A DNA stretch of 64,000 nucleotides from Lumnitzera littorea (lineage: Eukaryota; Streptophyta; Magnoliopsida; Myrtales; Combretaceae). The notes beneath the pieces are model-generated. The model was not told the DNA's origin. It ran no database searches and was given only the letters and a program-made list of their open reading frames with translations. Both the position numbers and the translations under genes were made by a program. The stretch covers positions 8,127,378-8,191,377 of the forward strand of contig JAMXBB010000010.1 in the NCBI GenBank assembly GCA_024138015.1. Direction: 5' to 3'. Shown piece by piece: positions 46,056-58,433 of the stretch. Numbering within the stretch: position 1 is the first letter of the stretch; every line of letters starts with the position of its first letter.

Positions 46056-47056
46056 GTAAGTTGGGATTAATACGATGCTGTATTTTGGAGGCTTAAGATT
46101 ATGCTTGGTTGTGCTTGTTAGATAGTTGAATGTGTGCATGTGCTTGATTATGGGTGATGTATGTAATGATTGATCACCCTAAACTGGACTTAATTAAATA
46201 TATGACCAGTAATCATAATCGAACATGCATGGCAACCCGTTAGGGGATTTAGGACTCTCTGGCCAAATACCGACCCCTTCGGAAGGGATAGCGCAGGATT
46301 GCAAAATGGTCCCTTCTTCATCCTCAGTCAAACTAAGTGATAGGAGAGGAGGTCGCGGCGAGGGTGAAGGCAGTTGTTCGAAGGTAGTCACGGGAGGAGC
46401 AAGGTCTTCATTACACAAGCCTGGGTTTGGTCGTGAGCTGTTGCATTAACGGCAACTCCTCAACCCGGATTAGAGCGGGCGCAATTTCTCTAATCTCACG
46501 ACGAGTCGGACAACGTCGTGCGATGGCATTTACTTGCACATGCATTGCATCTAATAAGTGATTGAAAACCTTGTTGTGTTTCTGGTATAGTTTTAAGTCC
46601 TCCGTCTTAACTTACTAAGCTGTAGTTGCTCACATCCCTATAGACGTCGTGCAGGTGCTGGCTAAGAAGCGGCAACCAATTACTCTGAAGCTAGCAACTG
46701 CTGGATCCTGGGGAGTGAGGAAAAATATGGAAGAATAAACACATATTTTAAGGTCTAAGTTGTTATTTTAGAATTATTTTTCATTTCCGAATGATGTAAT
46801 AATTAGGGAATATATTATAGAGAAATGTTGTAAACTTTAACTGTAATAACTGAATGATAACATATATATATAATTTCTCACTTTTATAAGTAAATGATTT
46901 ATTTAAATTACAAACTGTTTACTTTAAAGCGGGTTAGTCGTTGACGCCTTGTGTAGATCAGGTCTAAGATAGCGGTTGTAAGGCCAACTTCTATCTTATG
47001 ATGGTTTACACGGCGGGGGCTGTTACGACTCTGCCGCTTCGAGGCGTGACACTTTT

Positions 47057-47890
47057 ACTCCCAACAATCTTTTTTGACCAACCCAAAGGCATTTATTTTC
47101 TGTATTCAGTATTTGGCCAACCTATGAAGATACAATCTTAGCTCGGTTCATCCTTCCAAATTTCTTGCAAACAAGCCCCTCTCTACACCAAGTTTTGTAG
47201 GGCACTTTTCTTTCACCAAGTTTCTCTTAACCGGCTCGTAAAGCAATTACCTTCATTATCTTCTTAACTAGCCTTTCAAGTTTGCTCATTTTTCTTAGGG
47301 TCTTAACCAGCTTTGGGAGTGCTTTGCCCACCTTGGTTAGTTAGCTCATTAGGGCACGACCAAGTTTGCTCATTCTTTTTAAGGTTTTAGCCAGCTCTAG
47401 GAGCGCTTTGCCCACCTTAGTTAGTCAGCTTATTAGGGCACGACCAAGTTTGCTTATTCTTTATAGGGTCTTAGCCAGCTCTAGAAGCGTTTTGCCAACC
47501 TTGGTTAGTCAGCTCATTAGGGTATAACCAAGTTTATTTATTCTTTTTAGGGTCTTAGTCAACTCTAGGAGCGCTTTACCCGCTTTAGTTAGTTAGCTCA
47601 TCAGGGTACGACCAAATTTGTTTATTCTTTTTAGGGTCTTAGCCAACTCTAAGAGCACTTAGCCCGTTTTACTTCACTTTGTCAGTTCATACGAGCATGA
47701 CCAAACTTCAATTCTTCTTTTTGTCTTTCGGCCATCTCTTAAAGCGCCACCCTTCTCTTCTAAAAATCCTTAATGGATTGGACTTAGGATAGTAAGCTAG
47801 TTGTAGTACTACTTAGCATAAAATCCATTCTTGGGGTAAAAATAGTGCCTGTTTTATTTTTGTGATAAAGTTATGTTCAAACTTTACCAC
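47057..47890 (+). repeat. 3' UTR of element 2 with 83-84-bp tandem repeats
   Basis: Five units begin near 47298, 47383, 47466, 47549 and 47633. Each reads approximately GGTCTTAGCCAGCTCTAGGA, GCGCTTTGCCCACCTTAGTT, then AGTCAGCTCATTAGGGCACG and ACCAAGTTTGCTCATTCTTT. The unit corresponds to that of element 3 (83 bp, other orientation). Degenerate half-units lie upstream (47080-47290). The remainder to 47890 is unique 3' UTR. Confidence 0.78.
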
Positions 47891-47903
47891 AAAGAGGGGC
47901 AGC
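47891..47903 (+). other. polypurine tract of element 2
   Basis: AAAGAGGGGCAGC directly before the 3' LTR. Priming site for plus-strand DNA synthesis. Confidence 0.65.
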
Positions 47904-50335
47904 TGTAGACAACTAATTTTTCCCCTCTTTTATTTTTCAAATTAGGTTATAGGGTCCTAAATTAGAAAAAGTAAAAAAAAATAGAAAATTAAAGAAAACC
48001 CCCTAAAATGAAGAAATTTAGAAAAATAGAAATTCTAGAAAAACATAAGAAAATAGGAAAATAGGAAAAAAGCACAAAAAATAAGAAATTTAGAAAATAC
48101 AAAAACTAAGAAATTATGAAAAAATCACCAAAAAAAAGAGAAGAAATAAATAAATAAAAGATTTTAGAAAATAACATTTCGTTAGATTAAATTTAGGTTT
48201 AGAAGTTGGGCCATTAAACCTACGCTTAGATTTAAATATGGCCTAGGCTGACCGAATCTATATGTACAATTTAATTGCACATATGGACAAGGCATAAGCC
48301 ATCGGTCTGACAGTTAAGCATATAGACATAATACTAGCATTAAGCATGAGGTCTTAGGTTCTAAACTTACCAAAGACAAGGAGGCCTTTTTCTTACTTTT
48401 TGTTTTTCTTACATCAAAGACTGCTACGTGTCCTAACACGTGGCTTAATCGGATTGGACAACCTTTGCTGACGTGGTGCCACGTGTCAAGTGTGACAGGT
48501 GGCATGTCAGGGATTGTCGAATCGACTAGTGTAGTGCCACGTCAATACTTTCCCTTTCTTTCCCTTGGTTTTCCTCCATTTTCTCCCGATTTTCCTTAGC
48601 TTTCCTTCTCAAGAACAGCTCACTCCCTCTACTTTGGCTTCAATTTCTGCATAAATTCCACACACAAGCTTATGGTTTCTTGCATTAATCTCGTACTAGA
48701 CATGGCCTACTATGAATCAGTATAGAAAACGCATCCAAGTTCGGTTAATTACGCATTCAAATCGAGCTTCAAAAATTGGAAAAAAACTGAAAATTCGGCC
48801 ATTCCCATTAACTTCAATCCGAGCTTTCCTTTGTTGCTGGGTTGAAATTCAAGCATAAATAGGGACATCAATGAGCAAGAGAGGCATCTCCGAGCATCAG
48901 AATCAACTCTCAAGCTCTCCTTCTCTCTCGTGATTCTCTTTCTCTCTCTAGCTCATTCTCTCTCTCTTAACATCTCTCTTCTTCGAGCCCACCACCACAA
49001 CCCAACACTACGGTCATGACCCCCACTCCATTAGCTCCTGAACATAACCTCCCTCGTGCCCCTTAGCAGCGCCGCCCAAGCACCACCGCTGATTGCCACC
49101 TCCAACAACCACCAAACGACCACCCCAGGCCACGGCACTCGACATACCCCCCCTATTCCCAATCCAAAACTCTCAAAAAACTCCTCACTCCCTCGCTTTA
49201 GCCACTAGAACTGCCTGAACAGCTCTTTGCCACTGTTGTTGCTGTTGAAGGCATTAAAGCCCGACCCAAAACTAGGGGAGCTGACTCGACCTGACCCGAT
49301 CCAACCCATCTAACCCACTTAGGTCCGACCCGCACATCTGAATCTATTCGAAGCTTTTTCTTTTATTTATTTTTTTGTTTTATTTTTTATTTGTTTTGTT
49401 TAAATGTAATAGAAATAATAATAAAAGTAAAAAAAAAGGAAAACAATAAAAAAAAAAGAATAGAAAGTATTTTATGTTATTTTTTTTAAAACAAGAAGAA
49501 TAAAAAATATATAATAAAAAAATTTAAAAAAAAAACTAAAAATAATAAATAAATAATAAAAATAATAAAGCAAAGTAAAAATAGAAAAGATATTTTTCAC
49601 ACATAAAAAATCAATTTTTTTTAATAAAAATAAGATAGATTTTTTCCAAACTAGAGCATTTGAGGTTTTCCAAAAATAAAATCCAGCTTATGACCCCTTA
49701 TAATCTTTTTTTTTTTTTCAAATCAAATCAAAATAAGTAAAAATGTAAACCTGGCGGTTTTTCCAAAATTAAAATCAATCAACCTGTTATATTTTCGTTA
49801 AAACGAACTACGGAAGTCTGATTCTAAATAACGGGTACATAGGCACCCGTACGTAAATACAGGGCGACTTAAAATATGGAAAGTTTCATTTTTTCCATTT
49901 TTAAATATTTATGTAAATTAATCAATTTAATCATATGTATCATAATTAGATATTTTTAGAAATTAAAAAGGGTATATTTAAAAGGCGAAGTTAAATTTGG
50001 AAAGTTAAAAAGCGGTACCTGTTTAGGGTTTAATAAACTAGCCTTCGAACCTAAATCTCTGGTTTTCAAAAAAACCGTTTTACAAATTGGTTTTTTTTTT
50101 TTTAATCGATAGATCGGTAGCTAAGTTATAATAATTCATCCAATTGGTTATAACTTAACCCTTTTTTCCGACTCCAGTCAGGTGGCGACTCCAATCCCTT
50201 TTTAAATTGAAAAAATGGTTTTCTTTAAACCCTAGTCTAGGGCTAGTATTAAACAGGTAAGGGTTTAATACTGGTCGACTTAGAGAATACCTAATTTTAT
50301 AAAAGAATCGGGAGGGTGAAAAACCAGGCTCAACA
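47904..50335 (+). repeat. 3' LTR of element 2
   Basis: TGTAGACAACT to GGCTCAACA, 2432 bp. Same structure as the 5' LTR, with one extra CTTAACATCTCTCTTCTT-type stretch near 48966. The TGGCGACTCCA copy is at 50183-50193. Five ACGT cores at about 48425-48540. Confidence 0.92.
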
Positions 50336-50340
50336 AGGCC

Positions 50341-51798
50341 CATTTCATTGGAAACACATATTCACTAAGCTAAAATGCTTAAACAATATGTGAAATTCTT
50401 CATCTACCATTCCTATCTACATAAAACACAATATGCCATACACAACAATGCAATTCAAGATTTGAACCTTTTCCCCATTTTTTACCTTAAATATATGCAG
50501 CTTTCTCTACGTCTTAATGCTATCCAAGCAACCATTAAGAGTATTGCCATATCCAGATTTATCATATAGTTCAATTGGCTCAACTTCAGTTCAACTCCTA
50601 ATTAAGTTTGGTCTTTTATTTTAATCCTTAACCGTTTCACATATCTAAGTTAACTATCTAGCCAAGATCTATCAATACTTCTTTTAACCATGCATTTAAA
50701 TTCTAATGTTCAACCGGAGGTCTTAAGACAATAAAATACCTCCATTATCCTATGATCACTGTCCAATGTCCAACTTCAGAATTTTCTAAAAATCAATCTC
50801 TAAAAACTTTGGACATTTTAATTTTTAGATCTATATTAGTTTTATGATTTTAGCATTGTTTTGACCCATCAAAACTCCGTGGAGACTTTTGTCTAATATT
50901 AACATTCTTTTTCTATTTTTCTACTAAAAAAAATAAAGAGGAAGACTATAATTGCACATCTCTCGATATATATATATATATATACATATATATATGTATG
51001 TACTCTTTGGAAGAGCACATCAAATATATACATATGTGTATATGTGTACTCTTTGGGAGAAGTAAACATGCAAATGTATATTTTTAACTAAGAAATAGAT
51101 TTTCATTTAGTGATGGTTCAAAAATACAAGTATATTAGGTATTGATACATAGGTAAACCAAGAGGCAAGGATTGAAGACCCCATTTGATGTTAGATCCAA
51201 TTCTAATGCCACATAGTTGATATTAGATACATTTCAAACGCCCAATAAGACGTTAATATAAGTGTTGATAATTTGCTAATTTAAGAACATCCTATCAATT
51301 TACTTATTTCATATGTCTTTTATTTATGTCTTCTTTGTATTTAATTTGTGTTTTTTCAATTACATATTTGTTTTATCTATTATGTCATTTATGATTTTTT
51401 TTTTTGTTAGGTACCTTATCATCTAAACTGTTTGGTTTTAAGACAATGCCGAAATAATGAGAAAACAAAAACACTAACAACTTATTAGCTTCGATTAATA
51501 TAATAAAGTCAAAACAGAATTCATATTTATTAAGATTAAAATAAGACTACAATAGCTTATTTAAAATTTTCAATTAGAAAAGGGAATGAACATAATGCCC
51601 TTATTTTTTAAGCCCTAGTAACTAATATTATTCTTCTTCTTATGCCTTTAATGTCCTCATCTTTACCCCAAGCATCTATCAACCCTTCGCAGTGCCTTAT
51701 CTTTGTACCTCCCTCTTTCCTTCCTCCCTTTATACCATAAGCGAAGATCATCATAAGTTGCATTGACCCAAGAAGAAGAATGAACGAGTGAGTGAACA
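50341..51798. other. unassigned DNA with TA microsatellite
   Basis: No gene recognised. At 50965-51050 an (AT)n tract is followed by two copies of a short segment (TACTCTTTGG.AGA) separated by about 50 bp, a small local duplication. 51608-51799 is open on the minus strand for 63 codons without motifs. Confidence 0.5.
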
Positions 51799-54700
51799 TG
51801 TAAGCCCTAAAATCAAGTGTTTAGAGTTAAATACGTAAAATTTAGGACAATTGGGTAAGTTATTTAATTAAGCATAAATTTTACAAAAAAAATTAGGAAT
51901 ATTAGTACAAGTAATCATGTAGGTTTAAATTTAAGAAAATAAATAATTAAATAATTAAATATTATATGTATATTATCTTTTATTTATCAGAAACGTATAA
52001 ATGAATTTTGATAATTAACGAATCGATAGAGATAAATTACATACACACTAAAAGTCATAAAATAACATAAATAATACTTATGAATATTTACTTATATTAT
52101 ATATGTATTTACAAGTAGGTAAAAATATTTGAAATTACTTTAAATACCTTAAATATACTAAAATAATACTAAATAATTAAGGAAATTCATAAAAACTAAT
52201 TAAAAAATCAAGAAAATCATGGAAAAGTGAAGAAATGTCCAGGTCTTGGTCGTTGCATGCTGGGAATGAAGGAGAGAAAAATTAGTCAATTAAATTAAGA
52301 CAATTAGAAAATAAAAAGGAGAAAAGATAAGGGATAAATGGCACAAATTAATTCCTAAACTCATATAAACAACTCTATAAATTGAAAGAAGACCATTTGG
52401 AATTCATTTTGCTTAGTTAGGAGTCTAGAAAAAAATAAGGAGAGGAGATAAAAGAGGAAAGAGTAATTTTACAAAAATTAGCAAATTAGTGTACATTTAA
52501 GATTTACAAGGAAAACCTACGACCAATAACCAATGACTAACAATCACCTGGAACAAAACGGCTACAATCACCTGATCCTAGAACACTGTTAGGGGTTACC
52601 GACACTTTTGGAGCCACCATTGGTGGCTAGAACTGATCAACCAAGTAAGACCAATTTTCCTTTTGATTTTGTTTAATTTATTAAAATTATCGAATATAAA
52701 TGGAAAATCATGAAATTTAGTATTTTAAGGTATTATTGCATGTAAATTTAGAAAAAAAAAATCAATTTCATAAATTTAGGTTCTGGAATATATAGTACTT
52801 AAGAAATCCTAAACTCGAGTTAGTTTTCAATTTTGATTTAAATAACTTCAATAATGTAGTTCCGACTTTAAAATTTTTGTGTAAACTATTTAGAGTATTT
52901 ATGACAGTACCACCAAAATTTTTTCTAAAATTTTACTTAATTTTTAGGTCCTAAAATCTTGTATAAAAGGTAATTAGTAGGGCTTAATTTTGTAATTTAA
53001 TATTAATTTATTAGAAATTTTGATTTAGCATGTAACTGTATATCCTTAGATGATAGATGCTGATGTAAAATAGTATTTGTGGAGTTTGAGGTGTTGAATG
53101 TATATATTATGTGTATTATGTAATAAATATGTATAAAGGAATAATAGGTAAAATGGTATATTTAAGTTAATTTTATAATTTAGAGTTAATTAGGTATCAA
53201 TTCTGATTTAGGATATAATTAGACATCTTGATATGTTATTTGATGATGAAAGATGATATTTATAGTGTTAAAAATGTTAGATAAGTGTTTTAAGTATAAA
53301 ATATGTAATAATATATAATATGTGTATATAGGAAATTAAATGAATAGAAAATATTAGGTCAAAATTGATAATATTATAATAATACAAAATAAATTTGATA
53401 TGGAATATGTATTTAGGTAATTTTATGGATAATATAGGTTATTTTCACATCGAGAGTAAATTCGGTGATTAAATTAAGAGTAGAGTGCATCGTACAAACC
53501 AAAATACTGGTTATGAGTTAAATAAAAAATTTAAAATATTATAGTGTAATGTAATTAATTTCACATATTGATTTGAAAGGAGTTCTTAAGGTTTACACAT
53601 AAAACCCGTAATAAAAAACTGAATTAGAACCTAAATCAAGAATTGGTTCAGGAATTGAATAAAAAATTAACTGAGAATAGATCGATAATAAGTAAAATAT
53701 ATAACTTGGATGATTGGATAAAAACTATGATTTAAAAGCTTAATATGTAATAATGGTATAAATACTAAAAGGATATTTATATTATAGGAGCAAGCGGCAA
53801 TAAGTTGACCCTGCATCAAGGTTGATTGATCCAATCGAGGATTTTAAGTAAGTTGAGATCAATACATTACTGTATTTTAGAGTATTATATTAAAGTACTT
53901 GGAAACTTAAAATTGTGTTGTTTATGCTTATAGGTAAATGCTTATGTGCATGCTTGTGTGTTTATAATTGTTAGACTATCTTCCTATGCTTTGTCGTGTT
54001 AGATTGTTATGATTTGTATGGAGTAAAATTGTTTGATCACTCTAAACTGGACTTAAATATGTTAACCTAACCCCTTAATTGGACATGCATTGTAACCTTT
54101 TAGGGGACAGTTAGAATTTTCCAACCAAATATCAACACCTTCGAAAGAGATAGCGTTATAGCATAATGATTTATTCTTTATCCTTAGTTAAACTAAGTGA
54201 TAAAAGAGAAAGTTACGATATGGATAAGGGTAAGGATTTGAAGTTTAGTTACGGGGGAGAACGGTACTTCTATTGTACAAATTTGGGTTTTGTCATAAGC
54301 TATTGCATAAGTGTTGAAACTCTTTAACCCAAATTAAAGCGAGTGAAGTTTCTCTAATTTTACAATGGACCGAATCATGTTGTATGATGGCATTCGCATG
54401 TTATATTGCATTTAATTAATTATTTGAAAATCATATATGTGTTTATTATATAGTCTTATGTCTCCATCTCGACTTACTAAGTTATTGGTTGCTCATACCC
54501 TTATAGATTTTCTTATAGGTGACAATTCAAATACCGTGTTATAATTATTCAGAGATTAGTGTTCTTTTAAAGAACTATGGGGGATTAAGGATAAATTGGA
54601 TGATCAACAATATCTTAGGAGTTTTGCTAATGACTCATAAATAAGAAAAAGAGGAATCATGTAATATTTAGCCGTTTTAGATAGTTTTGTTATGTAAATA

Positions 54701-54849
54701 TTCTTAGGAATCATAAGACAATATGTATGTATATATATATATATATACTTACGAAAATATGACTTAAAGTTTATAGATCTGTATGAAATTTTACCAATAA
54801 TCTTGAATAAACTGTTTACTTTAAAGTGAGAAGTTGTGGATGCCCTATG
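51799..54849 (+). mobile_element. ~3-kb LTR, large-LTR family, copy 3 (3'-truncated)
   Basis: Begins TGTAAGCCCTAAAATC, the canonical TG start that copies 1 and 2 have lost, and is recognisably homologous to copy 2 through to 54849. Landmarks keep their spacing: TATAAATT at 52376 (offset 577), GTAAGA at 52645 (offset 846) and exon-like block 53788-53847 before GTAAGT. It is more diverged than copies 1 and 2. About 190-200 bp of its 3' end is missing because element 3 begins there. It probably continues on the far side of element 3, beyond the window. Confidence 0.68.
53788..53847 (+). other. exon-like 60-bp block in large LTR copy 3
   Basis: Preceded by ATTATAG and followed by GTAAGT (53848-53853). 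Equivalent to the 58-bp blocks of copies 1 and 2. The inner sequence is diverged while the splice-like borders are kept. Confidence 0.4.
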
Positions 54850-57800
54850 TATTGAGTTTGAATTTTTGGATTTCTTATTTAAATTTCATTTCCTATTTTC
54901 TAATTAATACTAAACACTAACTCATTTAATATTAATCCTTGACTAAAGAAATTGGGAAATTATGTTTTTTTTTTTTTAAATAACATTTAGAGTCTTCACT
55001 CAATCAGGATCGAGGAAAAACAAAAATCATAATCAATTAGGTAGATTGATTACGGTTTAGTTATTAATCTTTAATTTCAATTTGAATGAACAACCAAAGG
55101 GTTTTGAATTAGGGGGCTAATATATTAAATCTTAACGAGTACCACTATCTATTTTCCAAAATTATATTTATTCTTCTAAATTATCCTTTTTTAATGTTTT
55201 TAAGACAATAAAATAAGAACCTAAGCTTCTACAAATTTTAACATTGTCTCGAAGGTGCTTATGTACTTGTTAGTTGAGATCAGATAATAGTAGTTTTTTC
55301 CGAAAAATTGTAATGTATTGATTTATTTTAATTTTTGAAAACCGACCGAATTTATGTTTTAATTAATTCAATATTAAAAAAAATCTAAAGAAGTCCTAAC
55401 TCTTGAGTGTTTTTATTTAAAAAAAAAACTCTCTAAAAGTTCTAAAATTTTTAAAAGGGGATTTTTATTATTAATTATTATTTGAAAAAAAATTTTCTAT
55501 GTGAAGAATTCTAAAAAAAAGATACTAAAAAACTCCCACATATATATATGTCTATACTATTAATATTACACAACTATCTACCTAAATAAATAAAACAAAC
55601 CATACTTAATTATATATAAAGAAACTAAAACCAAAAGAATTTACTAACCTAATATGCATAACTACTTATAAATAACGAAAGATTTAATATAATATAACAA
55701 TGATAAAAAAAAAACTTAGAAAATCCGAACCTTGCTTGGCTGTTTACTGTGCGGCAGTGCGTGTGTTGACCGGTGGGGATGAGCTTTGTTGCGAACTGCA
55801 ACAGTGTAAGCGTATGAAGTGTGATCTCCGGTTGTCAACAGCAGTTCAGTGTGGATGGATTGTTGCGTGTGTCCTGCGTCGTCCTTGGGCGTGTGTTGTG
55901 TGTTCGGCTCGTGTGCTTACTGTCTTGGTTGTTGATCGGTGTGTTACTGCTATTATTGAAGCAGTGGCTTACGTAGAGTTGTTGTTGTATGTGTTTGGTC
56001 CATAGTAGTTATGGCTGATCATTGACAGGGGTGACTGCGGCGTAAGTGTGTTCATACGGTGGACTGTGTAGCGATGAAGTGCTATTAGAATGTAGTGAAT
56101 CGGTTAGGCGTGGGCGTTCGGGAGGGGCTTGCTGTAGTTGGAACATGTATTGGAGTTGCTGATCGCGCGGGGTTCAAAATTCTGGTCGATGCTTGTCGGC
56201 TGTTGCTTTCTGCGGACGTTAGGGTTGTGCAAAGATGGGGGCGACTGTGGACTTGTGGTGTAAGGCTGTGCAGATTGGTGTTTTTGTCTGTTGTATGGAC
56301 GTTGCGTGGGTGACTGTTGTGATCAGGGCGTGCGAGGAAGACTTGTGTGGTTGCTGTCGATCAGTGTGAAGTGAGTCTGGGCATTATGTTCAGTCGATGG
56401 GAATTTGGCTAAGGTTAGGCGACTTCGTGCGGATTGATAAGGGCCTGTTACGTGTGTATGATCAGGGATGGGGCTGTTGTGTCGACATGTTGTGAAGTGG
56501 ACTTGTTGGCTCAATTGTTGCTACAAATGTGTGTGGATGGCATGAAGATGAGCATAGGGTGCAATAAAGGATGTATGTTAGAGTTTTCTGCTAGGGGCTT
56601 GCGGGTGTTGAGGAAAATAAAAAATCAGTTTCTCTTTATGAGTGTATAATTTTAGCGAGGGTGTCATTGTTTTCTTTACGCTGTGTGATATATATTTATG
56701 AAGTTTAAAAACAAATCATATTAAATCGAATATCTTATATTGACCCTAATTTGATTTTATAAAAATCAAATGATATTTAAATCATTTATATCGATTTAAA
56801 CCCGATTTGATAAAAATCAAACTGGATTTGAATTTTTTATATCAATTCAAATCCAATTTGACAAAAATCAAATTAAATTTGAATCTCACGAATCTTTATC
56901 GCTTTATACTAAAAAGATTTGATTAGATTTGAATCCCATATGCTCAACCCACTTTTCATAAAATGAAAGAAAGAAAAATAAAAAGCACATTTATACTTAG
57001 TGAGATTTGAACCTATAACTTTAAGCTAATCTAATACCTATACTCAAATAATTATCTATTAGGCCGTTAGTTTGTGCCTTGACACTTAGTACAATTAAAT
57101 TATATTTAAACCATATGACTCTCTAAAATAATTTGAACCGAGCTAAAACTAAATCGATTGACCATAAGACAATTTACTTCCTAAAAATCTATTTTCCTAA
57201 AATATTCATAATTTTTTCTTTTTTAATAATTTTTTTTTGTATTTTTATCATTTTTCAATTTTTTATTTTTTTATTTTTTTGGAATTAGGACCCTATTATT
57301 AAAAAAAATAAAGACTTCACTACAACTTCATACACTCCATCGTGGAACCTACTCTAATACCAGCGAAGCAGCAAAGCTGGTGCGTCTCCATGGTCGGACA
57401 CACAGAGAGGCACCACAACAAAGCGAACTGAAAAGAACAAAGAAAAAGCTAGTAAAGTCCAGGCAGCTACCGAATGGATATGATATACCATCCGATCCTA
57501 CTCAGTCAATAATTTACCGGATATGACACATCAGTTCGAATTAAAGGGGTCACTCACTGCTACTTCTTGTTAAAGGGAATAGATAAAAGTTGAATGATAA
57601 CGAAAATACTAAGGTTGCTCAAGTGAATAATTTTGTATTAAAAGTTGGATATCTATGTACAAGGAAAGTGGGGGTTTATATACTTGCCCACCAAGATTAT
57701 TTTATATGTATGAAAAAACAAAAAAGTATTTTACAATTACATTACATGAATTATGCTAAAAAGGGATAAAAAGGATAAAGAATATTCAGTACGGGAAAGA

Positions 57801-58254
57801 AAGAATCATTCTAGAACGTTGTGTCAAAAGGCATGTGTTACTTTATGGCTGTATGTTAGGAGTATAATACAACATAGGCAAAAACAAGAGATGCATGGTG
57901 GTCAGGGGGCTAACCTGATCTGAATTAGGTTTGGAGCCAATTAGTCTGGTTAGGAAGTCAGTTGAATTGGAGTCAGGCACCAATAGTCAATTGGAGAGCT
58001 CGGATCGGCTAGCCATTCTTGGGTTACCTTCTAGATTAGGACTTTGCAATTAGGCAAGAGCATGTTGGATACACATGAGGATCTGACAAACAAGTCGGTT
58101 AAGGGTCAAATTGAGATAGGAGTCCCCATCTTGGTTATGGCTTGAAGTCAGTATTTTCCTTGCGAGCCCTTGGAGTCCTAGAGCTCGGCTTTTTAAGATA
58201 AGCCCAGGGGGTTAATTCCTATCAACTATGGGGGGCAAAAATTGGGTGTCTACA
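54850..58254 (-). repeat. 3' LTR of element 3, with an insertion
   Basis: On the minus strand it starts TGTAGACACCC (58254) and ends near 54850 in the decayed form CTCAATA. Without the inserted fragment (about 57315-58230) it is about 2.49 kb, the size of the other LTRs. Its 3' part (54986-55180) matches the GGTGACTCC/AACCAATTxxAGGT region of LTR 1. The GC-rich stretch 55700-56650 is the R-U5 part and explains the open frames there. The B-box-like GGTTCAAATCTCA is at 57013-57001. Diverged ~52-bp repeats lie at 56745-56900. Confidence 0.72.
57315..58230 (-). mobile_element. retrotransposon fragment (LTR plus primer site) inside LTR of element 3
   Basis: On the minus strand an LTR runs from TGATAGGAATTAACC (58224) to GACGCACCA (57379). 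About 15 bp later TGGTATTAGAGTAGGTT (57363-57347) follows, which resembles the tRNA-iMet primer site TGGTATCAGAGC with two C-to-T changes. About 30 bp of internal region is left. TATATAAA is at 57682-57675. The LTR equals the solo LTR at 2444-3270. An iMet primer site is common in Copia but also occurs in Gypsy elements, so the superfamily is open. The element 3 LTR is interrupted between its first ~24 bp and its A-rich U3. Confidence 0.62.
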
Positions 58255-58270
58255 ATTGCCTCTCTTTATT
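58255..58270 (-). other. polypurine tract of element 3
   Basis: AATAAAGAGAGGCAAT on the minus strand, directly before the 3' LTR start at 58254. Confidence 0.55.
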
Positions 58271-58433
58271 GTGAAGTTTAAATAAAAATTTGCCACAAAG
58301 ATAAAAAAGACACTATTTTTTCCTCGGAATGACACCGTCTTAAGAAACCCTATGACTAATTATCTATAGTAAGGTTAATCCATTGAGGATTTGGTGACGA
58401 TAATTTTGAAACTAGTAACGGCGAGGATAGCGC

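Larger units (their letters stand above)
44160..47051 (+). mobile_element. ~2.9-kb solo LTR, large-LTR family, copy 2
   Basis: Flanked by the perfect duplication CTTTT (44155-44159 and 47052-47056). Begins TATAAGCCCC and ends GAGGCGTGACA. It is full-length relative to copy 1 in reverse complement. Landmarks: TATAAATA at 44752, GC-rich block 44900-45000 with a CCACCAC/GTGGTGG inverted repeat, GTGAGT at 45007, exon-like block 45998-46055, and a long conserved 3' part (46160-47051). The GC-rich terminal segment (CACGGCGGGG ... GACTCTGCCGC) is shared with copy 1. No retrotransposon coding sequence. Confidence 0.8.
32333..50335 (+). mobile_element. Ogre/Tat-lineage Ty3/gypsy retrotransposon, element 2 (defective)
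   Basis: A complete element with LTRs 32333-34752 and 47904-50335 and flanks AAGCC (32328-32332) and AGGCC (50336-50340), a 5-bp duplication with one mismatch. Internal order: primer site, ORF1, gag, protease, intron-like gap, RT/RNase H, second RNase H, integrase, hairpin, tandem repeats, polypurine tract. A 2.9-kb solo LTR (44160-47051) is inserted in the 3' region. From 37425 to 43551 almost all coding parts lie in one frame, broken mainly by point stops, so it is younger or better preserved than element 1. It is still incapable of movement. Confidence 0.92.

Noticed and set aside
46194..46449. Overlapping open frames on both strands of large LTR copy 2, with a similar antisense peptide in copy 1 (10104-10337)
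   Set aside because: The shared SPNGL..CM.DYDYWSYI end reflects DNA homology. The frames shift relative to each other upstream, so no protein is conserved.
51608..51799. 63-codon minus-strand frame next to large LTR copy 3
   Set aside because: No motif and no upstream signal; length is expected by chance.
55700..56649. GC-rich open frames (101, 72 and 71 codons) that look gene-like
   Set aside because: The region is the R-U5 part of the minus-strand LTR. The frames have skewed Cys/Val composition from G+T-rich DNA and no motif.
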